The notes below the pieces were generated by a model. That model worked only from the letters and a program-made list of their open reading frames with translations, was not told where the DNA came from and made no database searches. Shown piece after piece: positions 25,684-34,807 of a DNA stretch of 64,000 nucleotides. Source of the stretch: Candidatus Ozemibacter sibiricus (lineage in GTDB: Bacteria > Muiribacteriota > Ozemobacteria > Ozemobacterales > Ozemobacteraceae); contig QOQW01000016.1 in NCBI GenBank assembly GCA_003327425.1, positions 1 to 64,000 of the forward strand, in the 5' to 3' direction. The position numbers were made by a program, and so were the translations under genes. Within the stretch, counting starts at the first letter, position 1; every line of letters begins with the position of its first letter.

Positions 25684-26457
25684 ATGGATGAGGCACGAAC
25701 GCGATATCTGATCGATGGCCGAGAGCTTTCTGTGTTGGAAGCGCCCGCTCGCGCCGACGACCAGGCCGGGCAGGATGACCGCGCGATCATCCTGCTGCAT
25801 GGGTTGACCGCCTCGGCCGCCACGATGAAGCCGCAGATCGAGCTGTTGACCGGGGCGGGCTTCGTCTGCCTAGCGCCCGATGCCCCGCACCATGGGCCGC
25901 GGGATGACGGGTTCCTGGCCGCCATGCATGAGGCGCCTCCGACACGGGCCCATGCCTGTCTGCTCGATATCGTCACCGCCTGGATCGACGAAGTCGCCGC
26001 CCTGCAGAGGGCCTTGCGCGCCGCCGGCAAACGCCGCCTGGCCGTGGTGGGGGTCTCCATGGGAGGGCACACCGCTCTCGGCGCGATGTTGCGGGAGCCC
26101 CGTCCCGATGTCTGCGTCCCGCTCATTTCCACTCCCAGCTGGGAACCGCGCCGGGTTGGCGCTGCCCGCGATCCCCGCGATGTCCAGGCGCCCGTGCATT
26201 TCCCCGAGCGATTCCCACCTACTCCGCTGCTGGCCATCACCGCCGGCCGGGATTCGATCGTCCCCCCGGGCCCGATGAGGGCCTTCGTGGCAACCCTGCG
26301 CCCGCTGTATGCGGCCTTCCCCGAGCGGTTGCACCACCGCGATTTCCCTGAATCCGATCATGTCATGCGGCCGGAAGACTGGCAGGCGGCCTGGCAGGAG
26401 GTGCTCGCCTGGCTCGCGCGCTGGCTTCCCCCGGCGCCGCCGTCGAGGCCGGGCTGA
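25684..26457 (+). CDS. Alpha/beta-hydrolase (esterase/dienelactone-hydrolase-like)
   Basis: A 257-residue alpha/beta-hydrolase. Seen are the oxyanion region ILLHGLTASAATM near residue 38, the nucleophile elbow GVSMGGH near 121, an Asp in TAGRDSIVP near 190 and a catalytic His in PESDHVM near 223. The arrangement resembles YitV/dienelactone-hydrolase-like esterases. There is no signal peptide. The substrate is unknown. It is monocistronic between convergent and divergent neighbours. Confidence 0.8.
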   Translation: MDEARTRYLIDGRELSVLEAPARADDQAGQDDRAIILLHGLTASAATMKPQIELLTGAGFVCLAPDAPHHGPRDDGFLAAMHEAPPTRAHACLLDIVTAWIDEVAALQRALRAAGKRRLAVVGVSMGGHTALGAMLREPRPDVCVPLISTPSWEPRRVGAARDPRDVQAPVHFPERFPPTPLLAITAGRDSIVPPGPMRAFVATLRPLYAAFPERLHHRDFPESDHVMRPEDWQAAWQEVLAWLARWLPPAPPSRPG

Positions 26458-26560
26458 TCGCCCGTCGGGTAGCCGGCACGGCCGGCAGGCTAAAGGAAAA
26501 GCCGCCCGTGGCCGATGGTCTTCCTGAGGAAGAAAAATCCACCCCTCTAGGGAGGCTCGC

Positions 26561-26746
26561 ATGAAACCGAGGTCCGTTCCGGCCCCCCATCAGCCCGAAT
26601 GCAAGACATGCCCCCGGTTCTCCATTCTGCGCTCCCCATGCCGTCCCGAGGCCTGCATCTTCCGACAGAATGCTCTGGTGACCGTCCTGCCGACCGCCCT
26701 GAACCTTCTCATCTCTGCTCGCCCCGTTGGCGTTTCGGCGTCCTGA
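26561..26746 (+). CDS. Possible small Cys-rich protein
   Basis: A 61-codon frame with a well-placed AGGGAGG (26549-26555), 5 nt before the ATG. The N-terminal half contains four Cys (ECKTC, SPC, EAC) that could bind zinc. No family is recognised. It lies in a 371-bp gap (26458-26828) between the hydrolase and the convergent pilin cluster; the rest of the gap is GC-rich sequence with imperfect inverted repeats (26760-26825) that may terminate either side. Real expression is uncertain. Confidence 0.33.
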   Translation: MKPRSVPAPHQPECKTCPRFSILRSPCRPEACIFRQNALVTVLPTALNLLISARPVGVSAS

Positions 26747-26826
26747 GGCCGTTTCCAGCTCGCTGACCGTCGCCCGCCTTCTGCGCGGGGCGGGCCCGCC
26801 TGCCCGCGGCCCGAGGCGGGGGCGGG

Positions 26827-28332
26827 TCACCCCTTCGTGCTGGCCATCTCTTTCCGGGCGTCTTCGAGATTCTTGAGGTTGTCGATGGCCATCTCCTTCA
26901 TGCGCAGGTTCTCGACCTTGCTCTTGCCGAAGTTGTAGATCTGTTTGGCCGCCTCGTAGGCCTTGACCTTGTCTTGGTTGGCTGCCGATTCCATCCAGGT
27001 CAGGTCGCAGTTGGCGTATTCGGTTTTCACCAGGCGCATCTCGGTGCATTTCTCGTCGATCAGGGCGGCTTTCTCCTCCGGGCTCATATTGGCGTTGGCC
27101 AGCTCCCGTTCGAGCTGCGACCGCAGCTCAGCCTCGGTGGCAGGATACTTGTCGATCATCTTCGTGAACTGCTTCATCTTTTCGGGGTCTTTCTTGTCTT
27201 CTTCGCTGAGATTGGCCATGGCTTTCTCGATCTGGCGATCGACCAGCTTCATTTCATAGGCCTTCTTCTGGGCCTGGGCTCTGGCTTTCTGGGCCGGGTC
27301 GTTCTCATTGTAGATGGTCTTGCCGGCGAAGGACCGATCGAAGAACTCCTTTTCGTTCCGCTTGATGCGCTCGTCGAGTTCCTTGATGATGCGGTCGGCT
27401 TGTTCGGACGCCCGGTTGCCGCTGCCTTTGGGCGGGATGTCGCGGTCGGGGCATTCGATCTTGCGCAGCTCGTCGCGCAGGGCGGTGACCTCGGCGACGT
27501 CAGGGTCCTCGCCGGTCAGCCAGGCCCACCACGAATGGCCGGTGTCGACCTTTTTGATCTGGTCGTTGAGCCCCTGCAGATCTTCGTTGACCTGCTTGAT
27601 GGAATCTTTCTGGACCTGCGTCAGATCATCGATCTGTTCCTTGGTCAGGTTCTTCAGGTCGTCTTTGCCCAGGGCATCGTCGAACCAGACGCATTTCTCG
27701 GCGGTGTCGAGCGGGTCTTTGACCGTGTTGCCCAACTGGAAGGAGCTGGCGAAGTGCTTGTTGGCCAGCTGGTAGTAGTCGTCACGCAGGATGACCGAGG
27801 TGCGTTCGACGTGGATCTCATCTTTTTTCATGCCAGGAATGCGCATCTTCATCCGGACGACCACGTCGACCCGGGCTTGCAGATTGGGGTTCTTCTCGGC
27901 TTCCTCGGGCGAGAGGTTCTGCTTGGTGATGGTGATGGCATCGACGTTGGTCGACAAGGTGCGGGGGGCCTTCCCGGCCAGGATGCGGCGCAGGACCGGA
28001 CGCCCGAAGGTGTAGCGGACGGTCTGGGTGCGATCGGCGGCCAGCTTCTCCTCGCCATCCTGGTCCTCGCTGACGAAGCGTTGGAACTCGAGGGTGAGGG
28101 GCTCGGGGGTGGTCTTGAAGGTGTTGGCCTTGACGGCTTTGAGGTCGGCCGTGAGCTGCATGATGATGGTGCGGGCCTCTCGCTGCAGGATCTGGCGGGT
28201 GGAGGTCTGGGCGATGTTGCGTTGGGCCTGGCTCCAGAAGCCCATGGCGACGCCCATGACGAGCGAGCCGAGCATGACGCCGACCATGACCTCGGTCAGG
28301 GTGAAGGCGTGTCGGGGAGTGTTCGCGCTCAT
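26827..28332 (-). CDS. Prepilin-like protein, PilW/GspJ position, with long charged C-terminal region
   Basis: A 501-residue protein with a prepilin leader: SANTPRHA|FTLTEVMVG, with Glu at mature position 5, and a hydrophobic helix to about residue 35. Residues ~40-200 look like a pseudopilin body. From ~200 on the protein is very rich in Lys, Glu, Asp and Gln with heptad-like spacing, so long helices or coiled coil are likely. This is far longer than usual PilW/GspJ proteins (~200). The ribosome-binding site GGAGGT abuts ATG 28338 and lies 6 nt before ATG 28332, so 28332 is preferred. It is last of four genes in a leftward cluster. Confidence 0.65.
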   Translation of the reverse strand: MSANTPRHAFTLTEVMVGVMLGSLVMGVAMGFWSQAQRNIAQTSTRQILQREARTIIMQLTADLKAVKANTFKTTPEPLTLEFQRFVSEDQDGEEKLAADRTQTVRYTFGRPVLRRILAGKAPRTLSTNVDAITITKQNLSPEEAEKNPNLQARVDVVVRMKMRIPGMKKDEIHVERTSVILRDDYYQLANKHFASSFQLGNTVKDPLDTAEKCVWFDDALGKDDLKNLTKEQIDDLTQVQKDSIKQVNEDLQGLNDQIKKVDTGHSWWAWLTGEDPDVAEVTALRDELRKIECPDRDIPPKGSGNRASEQADRIIKELDERIKRNEKEFFDRSFAGKTIYNENDPAQKARAQAQKKAYEMKLVDRQIEKAMANLSEEDKKDPEKMKQFTKMIDKYPATEAELRSQLERELANANMSPEEKAALIDEKCTEMRLVKTEYANCDLTWMESAANQDKVKAYEAAKQIYNFGKSKVENLRMKEMAIDNLKNLEDARKEMASTKG

Positions 28333-28366
28333 GGCCATACCTCCCTTCGCCGCGCACGGCGGCCGG

Positions 28367-28846
28367 TCAGAACTTGGTCTCCGGGTTGAAGATGAGGGCG
28401 GCGGCCCGCAGGCGGCGTTCCTCTTGTGTGGTGGTCTCTCGCCCCCCCCGGTCGCGCCAGCGGATCTCGGCCTGGAAGTAGATCTCGACCAGCTGCCCGG
28501 CCTCGTTCTTCGCGCCTTGCATGGTGGCCTCGAGCCAGTATTCGCGATCGGCGGCCTGCTTCAGGGCAAGAAGGCTGGCGCTGGTCTCTGGATAGTACTT
28601 CTCGGGAATGGGGAGGGGTTTCTCCTGGAGAAGCTCGGGGCATTCCTTCTGGTAGGTGGCGAAGGGAACGTGCTTGACCTCTTCGATGAGCTTGCTGACC
28701 AGGGCGCCCCCCTTGGATTGGTTGACCGTCTTGGTGGCGAGGGTGTAGTCGGTCGTGATCAGGCCCAGGATGGGAATGAAGGCGATGGCCACGATGGCCA
28801 CCGCCACCATGATCTCGACGAGGGTGAAGCCGGGCTGGCGTGCCAT
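28367..28846 (-). CDS. Prepilin-like protein, PilV/GspI type
   Basis: A 159-residue protein starting MARQPG|FTLVEIMVAVAI, a textbook type IV prepilin leader with Glu at mature position 5 and a hydrophobic helix to about residue 30. The start follows the upstream stop by 1 nt (TGACATG). Size and position between the large PilX-like gene and the PilW-like gene match the first pilin cluster at 209-3916. The globular part has no further recognisable motif. Confidence 0.72.
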   Translation of the reverse strand: MARQPGFTLVEIMVAVAIVAIAFIPILGLITTDYTLATKTVNQSKGGALVSKLIEEVKHVPFATYQKECPELLQEKPLPIPEKYYPETSASLLALKQAADREYWLEATMQGAKNEAGQLVEIYFQAEIRWRDRGGRETTTQEERRLRAAALIFNPETKF

Positions 28847-28847
28847 G

Positions 28848-31721
28848 TCAGTCGACCTTCCACGTCGACCAGCGCGGCGAGAGCGTGACATGGTAGCGCC
28901 GGGGATCGAACTTGCCGGTCTTGGGGTGCAGGCTGCCGAGCGAAGCACGGACGCGAGAGGAGAGGAAATCGATCATGACATGGCCCTGCATGCGCATCTT
29001 GTCGACCCGGTTGGTGACCCAGTTGCCCTGGATGTTGAGCGAGGCGTCGGGAGAGACGTAGAGACCGACGTTGGTGAACAGCGATCCTTCCAGGACCCAG
29101 TCGCCGGCTTTGGTGATCACCAGTCCGCCCTGCCGCGCGATCAGGCTGAAGACCGTCTTGCGATCGAGGTCTTTATCGGCGGCGGGCTCATCGACGCAGC
29201 GGATATGGCAGCCCAGGAAGATGTTGCCCGAACAGACGATCATTCCCTTGCCGATCACCTGGAGGGTATCGCCCTCGGGGGGCGCGAAGGGCTGCTCGTT
29301 CGACCCGAGGGAGCCGGCGATGAAGGTGACGCCGTTGAGCAGCAGGGCTTTGCCCTTGGGGGTGTCGATCATGCGGTTGGGCAGATCTTTCAGGAAGGCC
29401 TGCCAGGTCGGGTAGAAGTAGGTGGCTTTCTTGGCGTATTGCTCGACGGTATAGAAGTTGGCCGGGCAATTGATCATTTTTTCCGGATCGTACATGTGCA
29501 GGGCCGTGTCGGCGGCGTTCTTTTCGACGTCGAACGGCTTCATGAACCAGAGATTGAAGTCATATTTGTTGATCACCTCGTCGGTGAACCAGACCGGGAC
29601 AGGGACGGGTGGCACGAAGCACCAGGGCGGCGGGAAGGGCAGGAGAGGCAGCCGGTCGAGCTGGGTCAGCCCGATGATGGTGACATGCCATTGTCGATAG
29701 CGTTTGACCACCATTCCTTCGATGTCTCGGGAGAGGGTCGGGTAGATGCTGTTGATACCGAAGAAATGGGTCTTGTTCTGGCCCCAGCCCAGGGAAGGCA
29801 GGGTATAGAGACTGTTGCGGGTTCCCATCCACGGGAGTTCGAAATCGACGAAGCAGTCGTCATCCGCTTCGCCGAAGGTCACCCCGGGCACCGGCGCCGA
29901 TTGGCCGAGGCCGCGGAGAGCGATCGAGATGCCGAAATGGATGATGGTGCAACTCAGCTTCGAGATGTCAGGGATGAAATTGATTTTGGCTTTGTTGTCT
30001 TTGTCGGGGCCGGTTTCAGGCGGTTCGGGGGCCCACCACTTGCCGGCATTGACCCGTTTGATGCTGGAGGCCCAGCGATCGCGGTTCTCTTTGTACTTGG
30101 GATCCTTGTTCAGCCAGTGGCAATTCGGGGCGATATCGCTGGACAACGACCAGCCGCGGTTGATCTTTTCGAATTTCAGGCCTTTGATGTTGGGAATGCC
30201 CAGCTTTTCGGAATCGACCTTGATGCTCTTGGTGTAGAAGGTGAAATCAAGCGTGTAATTGGCCTGGGAAACGACCATGTCCTCATCGCGGCCCAGCATC
30301 ATCAAGCCGTCGATGCCGCCGGCCAGGTTGAGGAAGGTATTGGCCACCCCGTTGCCCGCCAGCCGCGGCCCTTTCCAATCGCCCATCAGAGAGCAGTTGA
30401 CCAGCAAGGGGCTGCCGGGCTCCTCGTCGCTCTTGAAGTCGTCGGGCTTGTAATTGATACGGATCTGGCCCGCCATTTCTTTGTTCTTCTCGCGGGTGGC
30501 GCGGTCCTGGATGCGGCCGCCGCTGTTGTTGACGTAGAAACTGCCGCCATAGTCGTTGAAATTGATCCGGTCGTTGCTGAGATTGGCGGCGAAGAAGCTG
30601 TAGAGCGGGGCCATCGGTTGGATGTCGGAGACCTTGAACTCCTTGGTCGCCTCGATACGGCGTTCGGAGACGGAGCGGTCGCGAAAGGTGAGGCGGGCCT
30701 CCGAGCGCATTTTGAGTTCCCCGTATTTCTCGATGTGGTACTCGTATCCGACCGGGATGGGGCCGAGGCCGGCCGGCCACAGGTCGGCCAGGGCAGGGAA
30801 GAAGTTCTCGTCGTAGAGGATCTTGAAGGGGTAGAGATCAGGTTTGTCGAAGGCCTGCGCGATCATGCGAGCGATGACATCGAGGGTGAAATAATCGTTG
30901 AGGCCGAGCCCATCGGGGCGGTTGCAGGCCTGGGCGAAGGTCGAGCCCTTGGTGAGCGGTTTGACCGCCAGGTCGATGACGGGGGTCGGATCGATGGTCG
31001 CCAGCGTGATCTCTTTGTTGATGAGGGGGATCCAGACCTTGATGGGAATGGCGAAATTGAACAATTTGAGCCAGTCGGGGAAATAGAGCAGGAAGGCCAT
31101 GCGTCCCTTGTTCTCGAGGAAGTCGAGGACATCCTGGCGGGTCGAGAACTCGATGTCGATGCCGGGTACCTTGAATTCGCCGGCCTCGGGCTTCTTGGCG
31201 GTGATGCGGAAAGCCTTGTCGACCTCGACGGTGACCTTAACCTCCCAGGAGGTGACTTTCCCGTCCCCCATGAAGGCGACGAGCCGGTCGAGCGTGTCTT
31301 CGCCTTCGGGCTGCAGACGGAGATCCTGGGCGGTCAGCTCGATACGGTTCTTGAAGACCGTGTCTTGCAGCGGTTTGACGTCGAGCAGCTCATCTTTGCC
31401 GAGGTCGCCCCCGAAGGTGTAGGGGTTGTTGGGCGCGGCCTTCAAGGGGTACCGCAGGAGGAGGGCGAAGGTCTTGGCGTCGGCCTCGCGCTTGAAGGAG
31501 GCGGGATCATTCATCGAGCGGCTGAGACGATGGACCGCCCGCATCAGGGCGGCTTCGGCCAGGCAGCCGGCTTGATCGCCCGCCAACGATCGCCAGGTCT
31601 GGCGGCCCCGTTCGACCGAGGACTGGGTCAGCCAGATCGCGCCCAGGAACAGCAAGGCCATGATCAGGACCACCATGGCGAGGATATTGCCCCGCCTGGA
31701 GCGAGCCGCGAGCCAGCGCAT
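28848..31721 (-). CDS. Very large PilX/GspK-like minor pilin-type protein
   Basis: About 957 residues. A basic N-terminus (RWLAARSRRG) and one hydrophobic helix (ILAMVVLIMALLFLGAIWL) resemble the leader of PilX/GspK proteins without the position-5 Glu. The helix is followed by an amphipathic segment and then more than 880 residues of presumably extracytoplasmic, mixed sequence without a recognised domain. It is the counterpart of the 817-residue protein at 209-2662, though the two show little obvious similarity beyond the leader. The AAGGGGG ribosome-binding site lies 2 nt before ATG 31727 but 8 nt before ATG 31721, so the second ATG is preferred. Confidence 0.6.
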   Translation of the reverse strand: MRWLAARSRRGNILAMVVLIMALLFLGAIWLTQSSVERGRQTWRSLAGDQAGCLAEAALMRAVHRLSRSMNDPASFKREADAKTFALLLRYPLKAAPNNPYTFGGDLGKDELLDVKPLQDTVFKNRIELTAQDLRLQPEGEDTLDRLVAFMGDGKVTSWEVKVTVEVDKAFRITAKKPEAGEFKVPGIDIEFSTRQDVLDFLENKGRMAFLLYFPDWLKLFNFAIPIKVWIPLINKEITLATIDPTPVIDLAVKPLTKGSTFAQACNRPDGLGLNDYFTLDVIARMIAQAFDKPDLYPFKILYDENFFPALADLWPAGLGPIPVGYEYHIEKYGELKMRSEARLTFRDRSVSERRIEATKEFKVSDIQPMAPLYSFFAANLSNDRINFNDYGGSFYVNNSGGRIQDRATREKNKEMAGQIRINYKPDDFKSDEEPGSPLLVNCSLMGDWKGPRLAGNGVANTFLNLAGGIDGLMMLGRDEDMVVSQANYTLDFTFYTKSIKVDSEKLGIPNIKGLKFEKINRGWSLSSDIAPNCHWLNKDPKYKENRDRWASSIKRVNAGKWWAPEPPETGPDKDNKAKINFIPDISKLSCTIIHFGISIALRGLGQSAPVPGVTFGEADDDCFVDFELPWMGTRNSLYTLPSLGWGQNKTHFFGINSIYPTLSRDIEGMVVKRYRQWHVTIIGLTQLDRLPLLPFPPPWCFVPPVPVPVWFTDEVINKYDFNLWFMKPFDVEKNAADTALHMYDPEKMINCPANFYTVEQYAKKATYFYPTWQAFLKDLPNRMIDTPKGKALLLNGVTFIAGSLGSNEQPFAPPEGDTLQVIGKGMIVCSGNIFLGCHIRCVDEPAADKDLDRKTVFSLIARQGGLVITKAGDWVLEGSLFTNVGLYVSPDASLNIQGNWVTNRVDKMRMQGHVMIDFLSSRVRASLGSLHPKTGKFDPRRYHVTLSPRWSTWKVD

Positions 31722-31751
31722 AGCCATTCCCCCTTTCTGGCCGATCAGCCC

Positions 31752-32570
31752 TCACCCGCCTCGGGTGCGGGACGGACCGGCTTCCCCCAGCGGCAGGTCG
31801 GTCGGAAAAAGTTGACGGGTTTTCTCGATGGCTTGCAGGAACTGGTCGAGATCGACCTTGGTGCCGAGCGCGAGATTGCCCTTCACCAGCTCTTCGCGCA
31901 AACGCCCGGGATCGACCCTGGCGAGCTGTTCGAGCATGTCGGAGGCGCGAGCGATGTTGTCGGCGAAGGGGCCATAGACGTGCTTGAGTCTCTGCGCGGC
32001 AAGGGCATAGGCTTTGAAGGCCTTGATGAATTCGTCGAGACGTTGCTGCCGTTTGTAGGTCTCCATCAGACCCCCATAGGCCTCGAGCGCAAGGAAGGGG
32101 TTGTCGGCGGCATGGTCGAGCGCCTGCCGGAAGTGGGCCTCGGCGGCGGTCAGGTCGCCGGCGTCGAGATTGGCATTGCCTTCGATCAGCGCCGGGTCTT
32201 CGGCCGCCAGGGACATCTGGACCGCTTCGGGGGCCATTTCGGGGGGGAACTGGCGCTTGGGCGGCGTGGCGCGGATGACCGACCAGGCCTTGTCGAGTTC
32301 AGCAGCGATGACGTCTTGCCGTCCCTCGATGGGGGAGGCGGGGGTAGGGGCGGCGCCCGGGCGTCGACCGGGCTCGGTCGGGGCGGGCCGGGTCGGCAGG
32401 AGATCGAATGCCGAGCTGCGGCTTTCGATGGCTTGCGTCGAGAATTCGGCCTCCTGCCGGTCGCGTTCATGGCGGATGATCAAGGTGAGAAGCGGCAGCA
32501 ACAGGAGAACGCATCCGATCACGAACCATCGGATGTCGCTTAAATCGATGCGATCGACCGGTTCTGCCAT
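31752..32570 (-). CDS. Membrane-anchored TPR-like protein
   Basis: A 272-residue protein with a short cytoplasmic N-terminus, one TM helix (WFVIGCVLLLLPLLTLII, ~15-32), a Pro-rich spacer and a helical region at ~115-200. That region has tetratricopeptide-like pairs such as GNANLDAGDLTAAEAHFRQA and LEAYGGLMETYKRQQRLDEF. Single-TM TPR proteins often act as assembly or pilotin-like factors in pilus and secretion systems. It is first in the leftward pilin cluster, 30 nt before the large PilX-like gene, so a pilus-assembly role is likely but inferred. Confidence 0.6.
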   Translation of the reverse strand: MAEPVDRIDLSDIRWFVIGCVLLLLPLLTLIIRHERDRQEAEFSTQAIESRSSAFDLLPTRPAPTEPGRRPGAAPTPASPIEGRQDVIAAELDKAWSVIRATPPKRQFPPEMAPEAVQMSLAAEDPALIEGNANLDAGDLTAAEAHFRQALDHAADNPFLALEAYGGLMETYKRQQRLDEFIKAFKAYALAAQRLKHVYGPFADNIARASDMLEQLARVDPGRLREELVKGNLALGTKVDLDQFLQAIEKTRQLFPTDLPLGEAGPSRTRGG

Positions 32571-32598
32571 TGTTCCCTACCCTCAGTATTCCATCATA

Positions 32599-32604
32599 AT
32601 TATA
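32599..32604 (-). promoter_or_regulatory. Consensus -10 box for the second pilin cluster
   Basis: A perfect TATAAT on the minus strand lies about 30 nt upstream of the ATG at 32570, in an AT-rich patch of the 162-bp gap after ispH. No good -35 is seen at 16-18 bp, so an activator or an alternative sigma factor may be needed. Confidence 0.4.
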
Positions 32605-32732
32605 CTCGGTGTACCCTCCCTGATGGGGAAAACCAATCCTCAGAAGTGCCAGAAGGCCGATAACCTGAGGAACATCGAGATCGGAAGTGGTTCCAACAAG
32701 GGGAATCTTGGTCGAGAGCCTGCGGGGGTAGA

Positions 32733-33584
32733 TTACCCGGCCCTGGGCAGGGGGCGCGGCGTGGTCAAGCAGCGGATGACCTCTTCGGTGATCCAGTCGG
32801 GGGTCGAGGCGCCGGCGGTGACCCCGACCGTCGTGAAGGTGGCGAATGCTTCCAGGGGGAGTTCGGCGGCTGTCTCGACGTGGAAGGTCGGCCGGCCGGA
32901 GGCGGCGGCGATTTCGGCGAGACGCCGGGTGTTGGCGCTGTTGCGCCCACCGACGACCACGACCGCGTCGCAGGTGCGGGCGAGACGCTGGACCTCCTCC
33001 TGTCGGCGGGAGGTGGCCTTGCAGATCGATTGGAAGATCTGGCAGTGCGGGATACGGCGGCGCAGCTCAGCGCCGATGGCTTCGTAATCGGCGGCATTGA
33101 AGGTGGTCTGGGCGATCACCATGGCGCGGTCGAGCGCGGGCAAGGCCTGCGCTTCGGCGACCGAGGAAAGAATGTAGCAGGGGCCGGTGGCGAAGCTCTG
33201 CAAACTGAGGATTTCGGGATGCTCGCGGTCGCCGACGATGATGACCGGAACGCCCGCGGCGGAGCAGCTGGCGATGCGCTTCTGGCTCGAGACCACGTGC
33301 GGGCAGGTCGCGTCGACGATGGTCAGTCCGCGGGCGCGCAGGCGGGCGATGCGGTCGGCGGGCATGCCATGCGCCCGGATGAGGAGGATGCCGTGATCGG
33401 GGTCGACATCGTCGGGAAGGGGGGTGACCCCTTTGGCTCGCAATGTTTCGACGGCTTGCGGGTTGTGGATGAGTGGCCCGCAGGTGAAGATCTCGTCCTG
33501 GCCCTGGGCCGTCTCGAGAGCGATCTGGACGGCCCGCTTGACCCCCATGCAGAACCCGGCCGTCTTGGCGAGGATGATCTTCAT
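32733..33584 (-). CDS. ispH: 4-hydroxy-3-methylbut-2-enyl diphosphate reductase
   Basis: A 283-residue IspH/LytB. The three cluster-binding Cys are in AGFCMGVKRA (C12), DATCPHV (~C95) and SICKAT (~C190). Other family motifs are GPLIHNPQ, LIRAHGMP, the QTTF loop, the GGRNSANT substrate-binding motif near 215 and TAGASTPDWI near the C-terminus. It is the last MEP-pathway enzyme, making IPP and DMAPP with a [4Fe-4S] cluster. It lies 82 nt downstream of oleD on the same strand and may be part of the same long transcript. A functional tie to the lipid genes is not evident. Confidence 0.93.
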   Translation of the reverse strand: MKIILAKTAGFCMGVKRAVQIALETAQGQDEIFTCGPLIHNPQAVETLRAKGVTPLPDDVDPDHGILLIRAHGMPADRIARLRARGLTIVDATCPHVVSSQKRIASCSAAGVPVIIVGDREHPEILSLQSFATGPCYILSSVAEAQALPALDRAMVIAQTTFNAADYEAIGAELRRRIPHCQIFQSICKATSRRQEEVQRLARTCDAVVVVGGRNSANTRRLAEIAAASGRPTFHVETAAELPLEAFATFTTVGVTAGASTPDWITEEVIRCLTTPRPLPRAG

Positions 33585-33666
33585 GGCGCGGCCGCCTTTC
33601 GGGAGAACGCAGGCATGATCGGCGTCTGATCGCCGACCCGAGCCTGTAGCCTGATGTGGGGACGAT

Positions 33667-34719
33667 TCATGCGTGGGGTGGCTGCGGTGGATGCTCCTTG
33701 AACCACGCGGCCAGGCGCCGGGCCCCTTCGTCGATCGACACGCGGGGCTCGTAGCCGAGGTCGCGGCGGGCCGCGGCGATGTTGAACCAGTGGGCGGTCG
33801 ACATCTCGCTGGCCAGCCAGCGGGTCATGCGGGGCTCGCCGGACAGCCGGAAGATCGTCCAGATCCATTCCATGGCCCAGCCGATGCACCAGGCGACTCC
33901 AGCCGGGATGGTCTTGGTCACAGGGGGTTCGCCAGCCGCGACCAGGATCAGATTGACCATGTCGAACAACGGTCGGGGTTCGCCGTTGCTGATGAAATAC
34001 GCTTTGCCTGCGCAGGGAGCGCCGGGGGCGAGCCGCTCGGCCGCCAGCAGGTGGGCTTCCGCCGCGTTGTCGATGTAGATCGTATCGACGAGGTTGGTGT
34101 TGTTGCCGACGATGCGGAGCCGGCCGGCGCGGGCCGCAGCGATCATGCGGGGGGCGAGATGGTTGTCGCCGGGGCCCCAGATCAGGTGGGGCCGCAGGGC
34201 GACCGTGGCGAGATCGGGCCCATTGGCAGCCAGGACGAGTTTTTCGGCCATGGCCTTGGTGCGCGGGTAGTGGGTTTCGTAATGCTCGCTGTAGGGCACC
34301 GATTCATCGGCGTTCTCCATGTCCTTGCCGCCGAAGACGACACTGGGCGAGCTGGTGTAGACGAGGCGCTTGATCTTCAACTCGCGGCAGGCCGCCAGTA
34401 CGTTCTCGGTGCCGATGACGTTCGCCTGGTAGTACTCTTCGTAGGGGCCCCACATACCAGCCTTGGCGGCCACATGGAAGACCACCTCGCACCCTCGACA
34501 GGCGTTGGTGATCGCGGCTCGGTCGGTCAGATCGCCGCGCACGGTCTCGATGCCGAGGTGCTCGAGTTCGGGATAGGCGCCACGAGAAAAGCTGCGCACC
34601 TTCACCCCGCGTTGGGCGAGCATCGTGGCGATGGCCTTGCCTAAGAAACCGCCGCCGCCGGTGACCAGAACCTGGGTGCCCGCCGGCAGCCCAGGCGCCG
34701 GGCTGGAAGCATTGCTCAT
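33667..34719 (-). CDS. oleD: OleD, 2-alkyl-3-ketoacyl reductase of head-to-head olefin synthesis
   Basis: A 350-residue extended short-chain dehydrogenase of the 3-beta-HSD/epimerase type. The Rossmann motif is VTGGGGFLGKAI near residue 19, and the catalytic YPRTK (YxxxK) lies near 150 with an upstream TSSPSVVFGG Ser. OleD reduces the beta-keto acid made by OleA to a 2-alkyl-3-hydroxyalkanoate, using NADPH. The assignment rests on the family plus oleA, oleB and oleC directly upstream in the order A-B-C-D. GGAGG lies 4 nt before the ATG. The C-terminal half has an uncleaved hydrophobic stretch, AWCIGWAMEWIWTIF, which may touch the membrane. Confidence 0.85.
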   Translation of the reverse strand: MSNASSPAPGLPAGTQVLVTGGGGFLGKAIATMLAQRGVKVRSFSRGAYPELEHLGIETVRGDLTDRAAITNACRGCEVVFHVAAKAGMWGPYEEYYQANVIGTENVLAACRELKIKRLVYTSSPSVVFGGKDMENADESVPYSEHYETHYPRTKAMAEKLVLAANGPDLATVALRPHLIWGPGDNHLAPRMIAAARAGRLRIVGNNTNLVDTIYIDNAAEAHLLAAERLAPGAPCAGKAYFISNGEPRPLFDMVNLILVAAGEPPVTKTIPAGVAWCIGWAMEWIWTIFRLSGEPRMTRWLASEMSTAHWFNIAAARRDLGYEPRVSIDEGARRLAAWFKEHPPQPPHA

Positions 34720-34807
34720 GGGAACCTCCGCGTCATAGGAGTGGGTAGATGATACCAGAGCAGCTGGCTTCGTTCTACTGGGCTACCCAGAATCAGCCGC
34801 CCGCTCC

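Noticed and set aside
28755-32543. A 1,262-codon plus-strand open frame
   Set aside because: Antisense to the second pilin cluster, which has prepilin leaders and ribosome-binding sites on the minus strand.
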